From assembly GCA_963971285.1 (NCBI GenBank), contig OZ020250.1, positions 11,268,499 through 11,332,498 on the forward strand: 64,000 nucleotides of DNA. Direction: 5' to 3'. Of the stretch, positions 35,043 to 46,762 are shown piece by piece. The DNA comes from Astropecten irregularis (Eukaryota > Echinodermata > Asteroidea > Paxillosida > Astropectinidae). The notes under the pieces were generated by a model. The model saw only the letters and a program-made list of their open reading frames with translations, ran no database searches and was not told where the DNA came from. Positions within the stretch are counted from its first letter, which is position 1; the number at the start of each line of letters is the position of its first letter. A program made the translations under genes and the position numbers.

Positions 35043-35103
35043 ATAGAGAAAGGATTCGTCTTAACTCTGCGACGCGTCGTAAGTTTTATGAAATCGGCCC
35101 CAG

Positions 35104-36233
35104 GTGCGAGCATGCATAGATATATATAAAAACAGTAATAAAATGAGAACTTTGACACCTTTTCATTGTTGTCTGGTAATTGTTTACAGATTTACGTATA
35201 ACTTACAGGGTATGAAGATGGTGGTGGTAGAAACACACCGTTAAATTTATTTCCGCCTGAAATGGTGTATTTTTCCAGAAATTAGTAAAACAACGACCGA
35301 AAATCTTTTTGATCTTTTAAAAGATCAAAAATAAAAGAGAAAAGACTGAAGAAATACTGTGGCCGTTTGTCACTGTTATCTCAAAAAGTGGGCACCGTAT
35401 GTGACTGAAATTTTCACAGATGACTATTACTGTATCGACGCACCGAACGAAACATAATTTTCTTGCGCATCTTTCGGTTTGCCATGTAAGCATGCATACA
35501 GGGGCTTTCAGTATCAACTGCGCTTGCCATTTATATTTGGTTCGTTTGTTTTATTACTCCATTTTGCAATTTCAGTTATGAAACATTTTTGGGGTTAATA
35601 CCGGGGAATTCCGGCGACCATTATGATCAAAGAATCGACTGCGGTTGTGTTATGTAACAGGCACGTGGCCGGCCGCAGTGCTTTTCCAACGGGGCTTAAT
35701 TGCGCGATTACTGAGTGGATTAGTGATAGGTTGCAGTTCGAACTCTTTCTCTTCCTAGGTCCATGGGACAACGCAGGACACATTGAATTGGGGTGTGCTG
35801 ATGTGTGCTTGACACTGCTTGTTACATTTTATTTATGCAGAGGGACTTAAAATGTGTACAATACTGCTCTCTGCTGTAAATTATCAGTTCAGTTAAAAAA
35901 TTGAAGGAATTATTTCCAGTCCAAATATCTGTTGCGGACGTACACATGTTGCAGATATACATTCAAGTGTACATCCGCAACACTATTTCAAAAAGTATGT
36001 AACATATAGAATGTCTGTTTGTTGATGTTAATACTTCCCACATAGAGTGAACAGAAGATATTAAATTTTATCACTTCCATGATCAAATTATTTATAAGCT
36101 GAGAACTTCAAATTGGGTGGCCTTTATCATAATTTATGTGACTTGCAAAGCCCAGCCTGTCTTGTCTACATCATGCAAACAATAAGATCCTTGTGGAGAG
36201 TCAGTTTGTGTGTAGCGATTAGTGATTGGATTA
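35104..36233. repeat. Dispersed repeat, partial copies also at 53738-54320
   Basis: Bases 35190-35300 (GATTTACGTATAACTTACAG onward) recur in the same orientation at 53738-53865. Bases 35425-35762 recur inverted at about 53999-54320, with indels and substitutions. A third partial copy of the GTGATAGGTTGCAGTTCGA end is at 36361-36385. No gene is recognised; the family may be a retroelement but I cannot name it. Confidence 0.75.
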
Positions 36234-36358
36234 GGGCCTGTTTGTTTAACGCACAGCCGGCACAGGATCCGATATTTTGGGATCCACCTCCTATGCAGGG
36301 TACGCTAAAATGGGATCCGGATCCGGATCCGCAGGATTCGTCATAAACAAACAGGCCC
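36234..36358. mobile_element. 125-bp PIF/Harbinger-like MITE with GGGCCTGTTTGTTT ends
   Basis: Exact 14-bp TIRs GGGCCTGTTTGTTT are flanked by TTA (36231-36233) and CTA (36359-36361). It splits the GGATTAGTGATAGG sequence that is intact at about 35716-35731. The interior has repeated GGATCC words (GGATCCGGATCCGGATCC). Confidence 0.85.
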
Positions 36359-36510
36359 CTAGTGATAGGTTGCAGTTCGAGCTCTATGATTTGACGTGAC
36401 CTACAAAGAGCATTAAAATTATCCTTCTATGCACCCTGCCCTAAAAACAATGTAAAATACACTAACGTAGTCTGGGTGATAGACTGGTTTACGTATCACG
36501 AACTGGGGAC

Positions 36511-36549
36511 CATTGATCTCCATTATACATTGTATTATGGAGATCAATG
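36511..36549. mobile_element. 39-bp palindromic micro-insert with 8-bp TSD
   Basis: CATTGATCTCCATTATACA is joined almost directly to its inverse. Exact direct repeats CTGGGGAC flank it (36503-36510 and 36550-36557). It is the second clean example of a hairpin-only member of the CATTG family. Confidence 0.88.
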
Positions 36550-36575
36550 CTGGGGACCAAGTGCGGACCAAAGAT

Positions 36576-36712
36576 TATAGGATGCATTCGTTTAGCTCTC
36601 CCGGGTCGATACCAGTCAACCTCGTCCCCATTCTCTCGCTTGTTTTGTGCAGTAAAACACGACCATTCCCAGTAAGGGCTGACCCGTGTGAGCTAATCGA
36701 ATGCACCCTATA
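36576..36712. mobile_element. ~137-bp MITE with TATAGGRTGCATTCG ends
   Basis: The left end TATAGGATGCATTCG continues TTTAGCTC and CGGGTC; the right end is its inverse with a few mismatches. An 88-codon minus-strand frame across it looks like a by-product. No clear TSD. Confidence 0.65.
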
Positions 36713-38369
36713 TAGGGCTACGCGTGCGGACTCATTTAGCCGGGAAAGTTTCCATTTTGCGCTAGACTTGTACTCAGTCCTTGTTTTCTTTGCTTCTTCG
36801 CCAGTCAAGACAAACTCCGCCTCGAACTCCACAACGTCCACGTGTATTCGTTTTCAAGAATCGAAACAAAGGCCTTTTGCTAAACTTTCTAAATAGGAAC
36901 TTACCCTGTTTCAGATAAGAAAACAAAGTTCCGACGTCAACCAAAAGTACAGTACATACACAACCTGTATCATTTTTGTTGACGTAGGCCTATGAAGTCT
37001 GAGTGCCCACTGTACTAGTGGCATGTCTATTTTTCCGCAATGACGTCATTCTTATCAAGTGTATGTCGACGAATGGACGAAGATGGCGGCACACGAGTCA
37101 GTACTAATTATGACCAGCAGTACCATTAGGCCTTCTAGTACTACCTATTACCAGTTTACTCAAGCTTTTCAGTAATTTTAGTCATCGACGCATTTAGAGT
37201 ACGGATATGGAGACGTGGATTCACATGTAAGATTTGTTTGTTTTGTTTAGAAATGTGCAAATTTGGTGCTGTGTAGGCCTAACGTTAGACCTAACCAAAT
37301 AAATATCATGACGATTGTTACGAAGTTCGGGACCCTCCGTCCTGTGTCTTTTTTTTATCATACACCGGAACGACCGTGAATACGTTCCGTTGTGTATGCT
37401 GTGTGTGCATATTGATAGAAACACAGGAGGGTCCCGAACTTTACAATCGCCAATATGAAGGACTGCCTTAACCTCGGCCTAGGGCCTAGCCAAAGATAGC
37501 GCTCGCTACGTAGGGCCTAGTACGTACACCGAAAAATCCCCCATAGGCCTAACGTTAGGCTATGTAGGCCCTACTGACTGTAACATGGATGGGAACAGTG
37601 CCGTGTGAGACAAGTGCCGCGCTGATTGGTCAACGCGCAAGCGATTCTGGGGGCTGTGTTCCTCTGGGACCTTTAGTGGACTCCTCAGTCCAATGATCAT
37701 TGGTGGCGGTATTTTAATTTTTTACTCAGGATTTCGCTGTTTATGGCGATTTTTGAGACTTTTGCTGGTGCATTTTGCGCACAGTACCAGTACCATGGGA
37801 AATGCAATGGTTAGTCTTGGTTCCAAGACCTTCGTTGTTGCTTCCCGCGGCCCATAGGGTGCCCCCGCGCGGCAGATATCATATGGGCAGTGTTCTCCAA
37901 CGTGTTAAACGGACGTGGCGCACCGCCACGCTTTCTGCGGCAGCCGCCATTTTCCACCACGCTTAAAAATCGCCGCCACGCTTTAAAATCATGCCACCAC
38001 GTTTACATTTTTTACTGTACAGTAGGGTTAGTGCGGGAGTTTTCGACCGGAGGAAAATTCGACCGCACGTAACTGATCGCTCTATAAAATTTGTGTAAGA
38101 TATCCAATTGTCATAATAAACCATAGATGTGACCTAAAGGTCTTGCCTTTGATTGTCCATCCTTTAGCAGTTAGCACAGATCAGTCAAATGTCTGTAATT
38201 TGTCCCGAAAATTGAGAGTGAGTAATGCGTATATGTATATACACCTGTTACGTTACGGGGTCAAAAAAGAACCATGGTATCAATTGGTGGCGCTCTTCCA
38301 GCCTTTCTTTGGTTTATCAACCCCAAGCAAGGATCTTATGTCAATCAAATTCCATTCCGTCATTGACGT
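36713..38369. other. No gene seen; one hairpin and a degenerate CCGCCACGC repeat
   Basis: A ~135-bp inverted pair at 37312-37448 shares AAGTTCGGGACCCTCC and looks like a MITE. CCGCCACGCTT-like words recur at 37918-38005. Bases 37819-37905 are an inverted match to the flanks of the element at 46131-47420. An AAGATGGCGGC word is at 37080. Confidence 0.55.
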
Positions 38370-39847
38370 CAGTGTTTCCCCTGCCTATTAAAATGTGAGG
38401 CGGCCCGCCTCATGGTTTTTGGAGACCGCCTCGTACATTTTTTGCCAACACTGCCGCCTCACGCTCACAGAAACGAAAATAAAAAATTTTTATCACTCAA
38501 TAAGCTGAAAATCACAGAAATGTTGAATAATCTTTATAAAAACACAAACATTTACGCTAAAAAGCGGAAGATGAAAGCGCTTTTTCCCTTCCGAAGCTCT
38601 TAAAAACGAAACGTAACACTGTCTTGCACAGCGCGCATGTACGGCCGAGCGGCACACACAACGCGTACGGCCGGGCAACACAGCTCACACAACGGCCGAC
38701 ATAATCTCCACCGCACGGTGCACAGTGCCTATACAGCGAACACGCGGTCCGTGTATACATTCTCACGAAATAGACTGATATGCCTTCACTGGTTCGCGCG
38801 CGGCTCCCTGCCTAAATGTATGCATTGCCGTGAGGCTGTAACCAGCGTTCCGTTCGTTACACACGTGCATGGTGCATTTGAGATCAGCGGTGTTTGGTGG
38901 ACTTTATCGAATGTTTTTGAACAAATGGCCGCAGATGAATTCTTTTCGACATGGATTTTTAGTCATTTTTACCTTAAATTCGCTAGGAATAGAAATCTTC
39001 CACGATGCACGCACGGTTCATGCTCATTTTGCTTGCGCCAAAAACTCGCCACCGAGAGAATCCTTAGGATGGTGATTGGTGAATTAAATCACGCTGAGTT
39101 TACGCACCTCCATGGTTAACGTAAGCAATTTGTTAGCTACTGTTTTCGTTAATTTTTTCTCTAAAAGTTGTGGGTGAATTACAAAAATGCACAAAGAATG
39201 TCCAAGCATAACGAATCAGAAAACAAATAGTTTATGATCTAGGAGTAGAGGTATAACAATGTAGATGCCGCAACGTTTCACCAAAAAGTCACATATCAGT
39301 ATCAATGATATCGATACTATAATATGATAGTTGTTGTTTTCAAAACCCATAGCGTTACGGCACCCCGAAAAGTGACAGCTAGTGCTAGGCTCACCGTGAT
39401 GGAGCCTTATCGTTCTCGCATAGCCTACATTTTTCAAACATGTTTGGCCGACCAGACTTAAAGGTTACGAGGTGTGTCAATTCATTATTTGGTGTTTAAA
39501 ATTCAATTTGTGATCAAGACTAAATTGTAGGCCCCTAAACACTAGTAAAGGTAAATAAAAATATTCCATATGTGGACTTGTTTTTGTTTTCATTTATTTG
39601 TATCATTCTTATAATTTTTTTTTTTTTTTTTTAATTAACAATTTTTTTAAAACAAGAATATAAGATCAGTGTTAAAAACCAATCCAAAACAAAAGCAAAC
39701 ATTACATGATGTAGGTTTAACTGAGTTCTTAAGAAGTGAGCCCCGGACACCACGCGGCAAGGGCTTCGCGCGTCGTCGCTCCGGGTCCATACCCAGCAAA
39801 ATTTCATTTACCACCTCACGGCTACCAGCAACCCAGGGGAAACACTG
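38370..39847. mobile_element. hAT-type DNA transposon, non-autonomous, 1,478 bp
   Basis: It has 14-bp TIRs CAGTGTTTCCCCTG and an exact 8-bp TSD ATTGACGT (38362-38369 and 39848-39855). CAGTG TIRs with 8-bp TSDs are classic hAT features. The interior shares diverged blocks with 48850-49030 and with 56150-57270. A 160-codon frame (38637-39119) shows no hAT transposase motif I recognise. Confidence 0.92.
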
Positions 39848-39855
39848 ATTGACGT

Positions 39856-40299
39856 CATCAGTTCTTAACATGATTGGCTGAGAATTATTGTGGGCAGGGC
39901 TAATACAGGGGTGGTCGAATACTGACCCACAGAGGGCGCTGTTCGGGCAATTTTCGATCACCGCGTGCTGAGCTGCATTGTGAGTGCGTGTATCCCGGCG
40001 CGTTTGCCGTTGGATCACGATAAAGTTTTTATTCAAAATGGATTCCCCTGACGATTTGATGGGCTTATTGTATAATTATGGTGTTTAATTCTTATTTTCC
40101 ATAATGATATTTATTATCAAGATGTAAAAAAGGTTCAAAGTGGTGAAAATAAAGAGTTTTCTGATAAAAACGAAACAATTCCCTAGTAATTGCGTTGTTT
40201 CCCCAATTGCCGCTGCATAAATTTTTTCTCAAGTAACGATACACTTACCTGCTGAATACGTTACGCATTTTACACATTTTTGACGCGAAAACCCTTTGT
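39856..40299. other. Non-coding spacer between the hAT and Helitron-like regions
   Basis: AT-rich sequence; no gene, repeat boundary or RNA was recognised. Confidence 0.4.
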
Positions 40300-41690
40300 T
40301 TTTGTTCTGTTTTTGGCTTTTCCGTGTTCAACGGAAAAGGTATTGTTTTTGTTCTGATTTTTGTTTTCTTCTTCTTCTTCTTGTCGTTGGAATTCCTATA
40401 GACAAAGCACAGGGGCATTCTCTTTGCCACTTTGGCCACTTTTAAATTGCTGATTTTAATCAAACTTGGTCAAAACAAAGTCCCCACAGCGTAGTTGGAT
40501 GCCGAAACTTTACATCATCATGACGTCATCAGGTGTCACGTGACAGTGTCTTAAAGGGGCAAACTTCAGACATCAATTATGAACGAACCCTAAGTCCGAT
40601 TGAGTTGAAACTTGGTATGTATCTAAGTCGGGAAGTGTTATATCCAAAAATTGCAATGACGTCATCATGACGTCATTCCCTGATTTTTAATGATTTATTG
40701 AAATTTTGGGTCATTAAAGTTCTTTTAACGATATCTAGTAAACGAAACAAGATATCTTTGAATTTCTTTTTGATAATTCTTCAGCATACACCATAGATGA
40801 ATACTGCATAGACAAAAATTTGGTGACGTCATCATGACGTCATAAAAAATGCGATTTTTATAACACATAGTAGGAACGGCCGATCGCCTTGAAAATTGGT
40901 ACATTGGTGAATTTGAGGTTCGGGATTGTAATTATGAAGTTACGTCAAGACAGCGTCATTTTTTTTTTTTTTTATGATTTAAAAAATATTTTTCAAGCTA
41001 AAGCCCATTGTCTTGTACAGGGAAAACAGGAAGTAGTTCCTCATTTAAAAGTGGTAAGAGCTGCGATCATGATTCTTTCACCAAAAGTCAATGTTAGGCA
41101 AGGTCTTTCATTGTGACACATTGCTTGACCTTTGTGACCTCTACTTCCGGTCAAACAGGAAGTAGCTCCTCATTTAAAAGTGGTAAGAGGTATGATCATG
41201 ATTCTTTCACCAAAAGTGAATGTTAGGCAAAGTCTTTCTTTGTGATACATTGTTTGACCTCTCTGACCTCTTCTTCCGGTCAAACCGGAAGTAGCTTCTC
41301 ATTTAAAAGTGATAAGAGCTATGATCTGAATCTTTCACCAAAACTCAATGTTAGGCAAGGTTTTTCATTTGTGTTACATTGCTTGACCTCTGTGACCTCT
41401 ACTTCTGGTCAAACCGGAAGTAGCTCCTTATTTGAAAGTGGTAAAAGCTATGATCATGATTCTTTCATCTTTGTGACACAATTCTAATTGACAAGCAATG
41501 AACATCTTCCATAAACCCTGCAACTAAATGGGTTATTCAAACTTTAGTTTTCTACATTGAAAAATCGATAATTTTATAAAAAACCATATGTCTTAATAAA
41601 AAAAGAGATGTGTATTAATTTGAGAAATATTCTATGTATCATATATGCGGAAAAGCCATGTGTTCTGTTTTAAACAGACACAACCTCTAG
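40300..41690 (+). mobile_element. Helitron/HINE-like element A
   Basis: The 3' end has a hairpin (TCTGTTT...AAACAGA, about 41663-41677) followed by CCTCTAG, ending at 41690. Sub-terminal inverted repeats are GGCTTTTCCG near 40316 and GCGGAAAAGCC near 41647. The 5' part has TTTTGTTCTG then a TTC-rich run. A terminal CTRR with a hairpin about 10 nt upstream and no TSD is the Helitron signature; subterminal inverted repeats and internal minisatellites are typical of HINE/DINE forms. No Rep-helicase is present. The 5' boundary is approximate. Confidence 0.7.
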
Positions 41691-42634
41691 TTGGGTTTTC
41701 CGCGTAGGCGAAAACCCTTTATTTTTGTTCTGTTTTGTTTTTCTTCTTCTTCTTCTTCCATTTTGATTTCCCATAGACTTTGTACAGGGACATAGTACAC
41801 GCCACTTTGGTCACTTTTAAATAACTGATCTTAACCAAACTTGGTCTAAGTAAAGTCCCTATAGCGTAGATGTATGCCGAACAATGACGTCATCATGACG
41901 TCATCAGGTGTCAAATTACAAGCAATTTAAATTTAATAATCAAAATCTTTAAAAATCAACAAAAAATCAACCCTTCGATATATTAAGTTGATTCCTTCGC
42001 CAAATGTCAATGTTAGGTAAGGTCTTTCTTTGTGACACATTGCTTGACCTCTGTGACCTCTACTTCCGGTCAAACAGGAAGTAGCTCCTCAGTTTAAAGT
42101 GGTAAGAGCTATGATCATAATTCTTTCACCAAAAGTGAATGTTAGGCAAGGTCTTTCTTTGTGACACATTGCTTGACCTCTGTGACCTCTACTTCCGGTC
42201 AAACAGGAAGTAGCTCCTCATTTAAAAGTGATAAGAGCTATGATCATAATTTTTTCACCAAAAAAGAATGTTAGGCAAGGACTTTCTGTGTGACACATTG
42301 GTTGACCCCTGTGACCTCTACTTCCGGTCAAACAGGAAGTAGCGCCTCATTTAAAAGTGGTACGAGCTGTGATCATGATTCCTTCACCAAAAGTCAATGT
42401 TAGGCAAGGTCTTTCATTTGTGTTACATTGCTTGACCTCGGTGACCTCTACATCCGGTCAAACAGGAAGTAGCTCCTCATGTAAAAGTGGAAAGAGCTAT
42501 GACAATGATTCTTTTATCAATTGTCCATATAAGGGATCTCTGTCTTCGTATAGCAGTTTATATTTGTATATCAATTTATAATATTATATGCGGAAAAGCC
42601 CTATGTGCTGTTCGCAACAGCCATAGATGTCTAG
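41691..42634 (+). mobile_element. Helitron/HINE-like element B
   Basis: It begins directly after the CTAG of element A with TTGGGTTTTCCGCG and ends with hairpin GCTGTTCGCAACAGC (42607-42621) then CATAGATGTCTAG. It has the same internal order as A: TTC-rich run, CCCATAGACTTTG block, ATGACGTCAT, then 129-bp units. Confidence 0.75.
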
Positions 42635-43654
42635 TTTCTTCTTCTTCTTCTTCCATTTTGATTTCCCATAGACTTTGTATAGTACACGCCACTTTGGTCA
42701 CTTAAAAACATTCGATCTTAACCAAAGTTGGTACAAATTAAGTCCCTATAGTGTGGATGTATGCCCAAAGTTTTCGTCATCATGACGTCATCAGGTGTCA
42801 TGTGACCACTGATTTGAATTAAATAATCAAAATCTTTAAAGATCAACCAAAAATCAACGGTTTGAGATATGAAGTTGATCCTTTCACCAAAAGTGATTGT
42901 TAAGCAGGGTCTTTCTTTGTGACACATTGCTTGACCTCTGTGACCTCTACTTCCGGTCAAACAGGAAGTAGCTCCTCATTTAAAAGTGGTAAGAGATAGG
43001 ATTATGATTCTTTCACCAGTAGTCCATGTTAGGCAAGGTCTTTCTTTGTGATACATTGCTTGACCTCTCTGACCTCTACTTCCGGTCAAACCGGAAGTAG
43101 CTTCTCATTTCAAAGTGGTAAGAGCTGTGATCATGATTCTTTCACCAAAACTCAATGTTAGGCAAGGTCTTTCATTTGTGTTACATTGCTTGACCTCTAT
43201 GACCTCTACTTCTGGTCAAACCGGAAGTAGCTCCTCATTTAAAAGTGGTAAAGCCTATGATAATGATTCTTTCACCAAAAGTCAATGTTAGGCAAGGTCT
43301 TTCATTTGTGTTACATTGCTTGACCTCTATGACCTCTACTGCCGGTCAAACCGGGAGTAGCTCCTCATTTAAAAGTGGTAAAGCCTATGATAATGATTCT
43401 TTCACCAAAAGTCAATGTTACGCAAGGTCTTTCATTTGTGGTTACATTGCTTGACCTCCTTGACCTCTACTTCCGGTCAAACAGGAAGTAGCTCCTCGGT
43501 AAAAAGTGGTAAGAGCTAGAATCATGATTCTTTTACCAAAAGGCAATGTTAGAGAAGGTCGTTCTTAGTGACACAATTCTTATTGATAAGCAGTTCATAT
43601 CATAATTATGCGGAAAAGCCTTATGTGCTGTTCACAACAGCCATAAACCTCTAG
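42635..43654 (+). mobile_element. Helitron/HINE-like element C
   Basis: It begins after the CTAG of B with the TTC-rich run and ends with hairpin GCTGTTCACAACAGC (43627-43641) and CATAAACCTCTAG. The 5' subterminal repeat is missing, so the copy is 5'-shortened. Confidence 0.75.
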
Positions 43655-44425
43655 TTTGTTTTTCTTCTTCTTCTTCCATTTTGATTTCCCATAGACTTTG
43701 TACAGGGGCATAGTACACGCCACTTTGGTCACTTCAAAACATTCGATCTTAATAAAAGTTGGTGCTAATAAAGTCCCTATAGTGTAGATGTATGCCGAAA
43801 CTTTTTCGTCATTATGACGTCATCAGGTGTCATGTGACCAGCGATTTGAATTTAATAATCAAAATCTTTAAAAATCAACATAAAATCAACGGTTTGAGAT
43901 ATTAACTTGATTCTTTCACCAAAAATGATTGTTAGGCAGGGTCTTTCTTTGTGACACATTGCTTGACCTCTGTGACCTCTACTTCCGGTCAAACAGGAAG
44001 TAGCTCCTCATTTAAAAGTGGTAAGAGCTAGGATCATGATTCTTTCACCAAATATCAATGTTAGGCAAGGTCTTTCTTTGTGACACATTGCTTGACCTCT
44101 GTGACCTCTACTTCCGGGCAAACAGGAAGTAGCTCCTTATTTAAAAGTGGTAAAGCCTATGATACTGATTCTTTCACCAAAAGTCAATGTTACACAAGGT
44201 CTTTCATTTGTGTTACATTGCTTGACCTCTGTGACCTCTACTTCCGGTCAAACAGGAGGTAGCTCCTCGGTTAAAAGTGGAAAGAGCTAGAATCATGACT
44301 CTTTTACCAAAAGGCAATGTTAGGGAAGGTCGTTCTTAGTGACACAATTCTTATCGATAAGCAGTTTATATCATAATTATGCGGAAAAGCCTTATGTGCT
44401 GTTCACAAGAGCCATTAACCTCTAG
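43655..44425 (+). mobile_element. Helitron/HINE-like element D
   Basis: It begins after the CTAG of C and ends at CTAG (44422-44425). Its 3' hairpin has a mismatch (CACAAGAGC instead of CACAACAGC), so this end may be inactive. Confidence 0.72.
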
Positions 44426-46130
44426 TTTTCTTTGGTAATTTTATGTAGGCCTTTAAATAATGATAGACAAGCAAGTATAAAGGGTTTCTTTAATCATTTT
44501 AATATAAACATAATTCGTAATGCAATGTTAATAGACACAATTGTTAACGCTGGTCGAATTCTCCTGACGGCCCGGTTGAAAACTGCCACATGCCGGTCGA
44601 ATTCTCCCACGGAGTGACCACTTACCCAAAAGGTCAGGGGTCATACATCGTGGCTATCACTACTGACCAGGTAGGTTCTGAAATGAAGGTAGGTAAATAG
44701 TAAAGTCATCCATTCGGTGTATGAGTATCTTCCCCTTTTAAAAATAGAATGGTCCATTTTTTTCTTCGTCTGGTCGAATACTCCCTCACTTACCTTAAAT
44801 AATTACTCCAGAAATTATCTGGAAACAATGAGAATCACTTTATTTTTTATTCTAACCTTCGAAACTTTCCAATGATTTCGCACGAACTGTCAAATTTACG
44901 ACGCGAGGCAACTCGAATTGACATACATTAAATGGATGTACTAAGGGGAGACAGCGAATCGACCGGCCTTGCATGTAAGCACATGCACTGCAAGAGACCT
45001 ACTTTTGCTGCATACGTTCTGCACTGCAAGAGACCTACTTTTGCTGCATACGGTCTGTGCACGTGGTCACAAATCTGGTTACGTTTACGCGAAACTTTGA
45101 CGAAATTCTTCCGAAAATTCGGCATTTTGAATGAGCTTGCTTTATTCAAACTACATTTTCGATGATTTATCGTACATTCACATGAAATAAGAAATCATTT
45201 TTGGAAATTATGAGGAACAAATGCCTACAAAAAGTTGAGTTTGCGATTGCAACTGTTGACACTTTTCTTGCCACAACGGGATTTAAACTTTACCGCGATG
45301 TGCCGTGTGATGGCCGTGGGACTAATGCTTCGTGCGACTGGTCAACGGTGCGCTCGATCACGCTACCAACGTTACGTACCTTGGTACACGAAACTTTTAA
45401 TGTTCACCTGTTATTGAATGATTTTTCGCTCTTAGCTAAGATTTACTTATAACTTGTCATCTGTCATCACCTTTCGTTTGGAATGAATGTAATTTTCTCC
45501 TGATTTTTCTGTGAAATTTAGAATATAATGTCTACCTAGGCCCATAAAATATGGTATCGAAAATTAAAAACTGGTCTACCCAAGTAATTTTTTTAAGCTG
45601 AGGCCACTTTTAAGTTTTATTCCAATGCTTTTGGAATTTTGAGGTTTAATTATTTTTGCTCGACCATTAGACATATTTTCTTCGGTTTTAAACTGATTTT
45701 CAAAATTATTATTCGAATGTGGGACCAATTTTGGACGTGAATCACTAAAATTAGACATGTTTGTTAAAATTGTTAATAGGGTAAACCTTATTAATTAATA
45801 AACCCTAAAACAAAACGCTTGCTCTAACACATTTTTAGCTACCTAGATCAATAACTGAAAAATGAAATTTTGGAACAAAGAGTCGGTACTGATCTTTTAT
45901 TTGATGTTCTGTTTAATAATTTTGTGCTTAATAAATGGAAGTCTTATACAAATCTTGACAACTGTTGCACATAAAAAAATTTGGGTAAAGTGGACAGAAA
46001 TTGCCTTAGAATGCATCACAGAGAATCTAGAATCCAAATTTTCCCGGGGCCCTTAAGCGGGACCGGACCCCACGCCGTTCGCGCTACGCGCTCAGCACCA
46101 CTCTTTAATTTTCAAAGTTGGAGAACACTG
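44426..46130. other. No gene seen; one 36-bp tandem duplication
   Basis: At 44985-45056 a 36-bp segment starting GCACTGCAAGAGACCTAC is repeated twice. GTCGAATTCTCC words recur at about 44555 and 44595. Bases 46062-46130 belong to the dispersed repeat that also flanks 47421-47490. Confidence 0.5.
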
Positions 46131-46762
46131 TATGGGAGAACTCTGTCAGACTTTTGGATCGTCACGAAGGTCTTGGATATTTTGTAAAGCAATGTTTAAC
46201 TTTTCTTTACTTTTCGTCGAATCTCCCTTGGATTTCCAAGGGAGCCAATCAGCGAGCGAGTTTCTGCTCACATCATGAATTATTCATGTCAGACAAACAT
46301 TGTTGACCGTAGGTGTATTTACGTATGTTCGATGGCCTGGGGCCTATGTCACGCTGCATATCATATGCAGTATATTTTGTCAACTTTTTGGGGAAAGATT
46401 TTGAGGACTGTATTATGAAATGTACTACGCAATCGAGCTGGCGTTTAACTTGGCAGTGCATATTCTATGCCGTCTAGCTCGACGACGAGCTAGCGACCAT
46501 CAGTCGCGCTGTCGGCATGATGACCTCCGTCAACACGGTTATGCGTTGATTATTTTGTGGAAAGCAGTTAATTTCTTGCACAAATTACATTTCACTTAGA
46601 TCTAAATCCCAGGGAAAAATACCGTAAGTCCAATAGTTTTCAATGATCACAAATTTACAACCCCAAGAGGTAGAAACGATATATTTTGGCAACACCTGCC
46701 GCCCACAAGTGAAACACGGTGGAAGGAAAACAGAAGTACAAAACATGTGATTTAAATTAAAT

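Larger units (their letters stand above)
33653..35103. mobile_element. Second copy of the same MITE, broken by two insertions
   Basis: The left part (33653-33691) and right part (about 34657-34667 and 35043-35103, ending GAAATCGGCCCC) match the intact copy at 33521-33652. Between them are the CATTG-family element (33695-34656) and a 375-bp TIR element (34668-35042). Confidence 0.8.
41030..44350. repeat. ~129-bp minisatellite units inside elements A-D
   Basis: ACTTCCGGTCAAAC (or a variant) recurs about every 129-130 bp, for example at 41144, 41273, 41402; 42063, 42192, 42321, 42451; and in two more blocks at about 42890-43590 and 43920-44350. Each unit contains TGACCTCTGTGACCT, then an inverted pair ACTTCCGG...CMGGAAGT, then TCATTTAAAAGTGGTAAGAGC and TTCTTTCACCAAAAG. 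In all there are about 19 units in four blocks. Confidence 0.9.

Noticed and set aside
36575-36841. 88-codon minus-strand frame as a small gene
   Set aside because: Half of it lies in a MITE with TIRs; no start or splice context supports it.
38637-39119. 160-codon frame in the hAT element as its transposase
   Set aside because: No hAT dimerisation or DDE motif is visible, the composition is not protein-like, and the element is only 1.5 kb.
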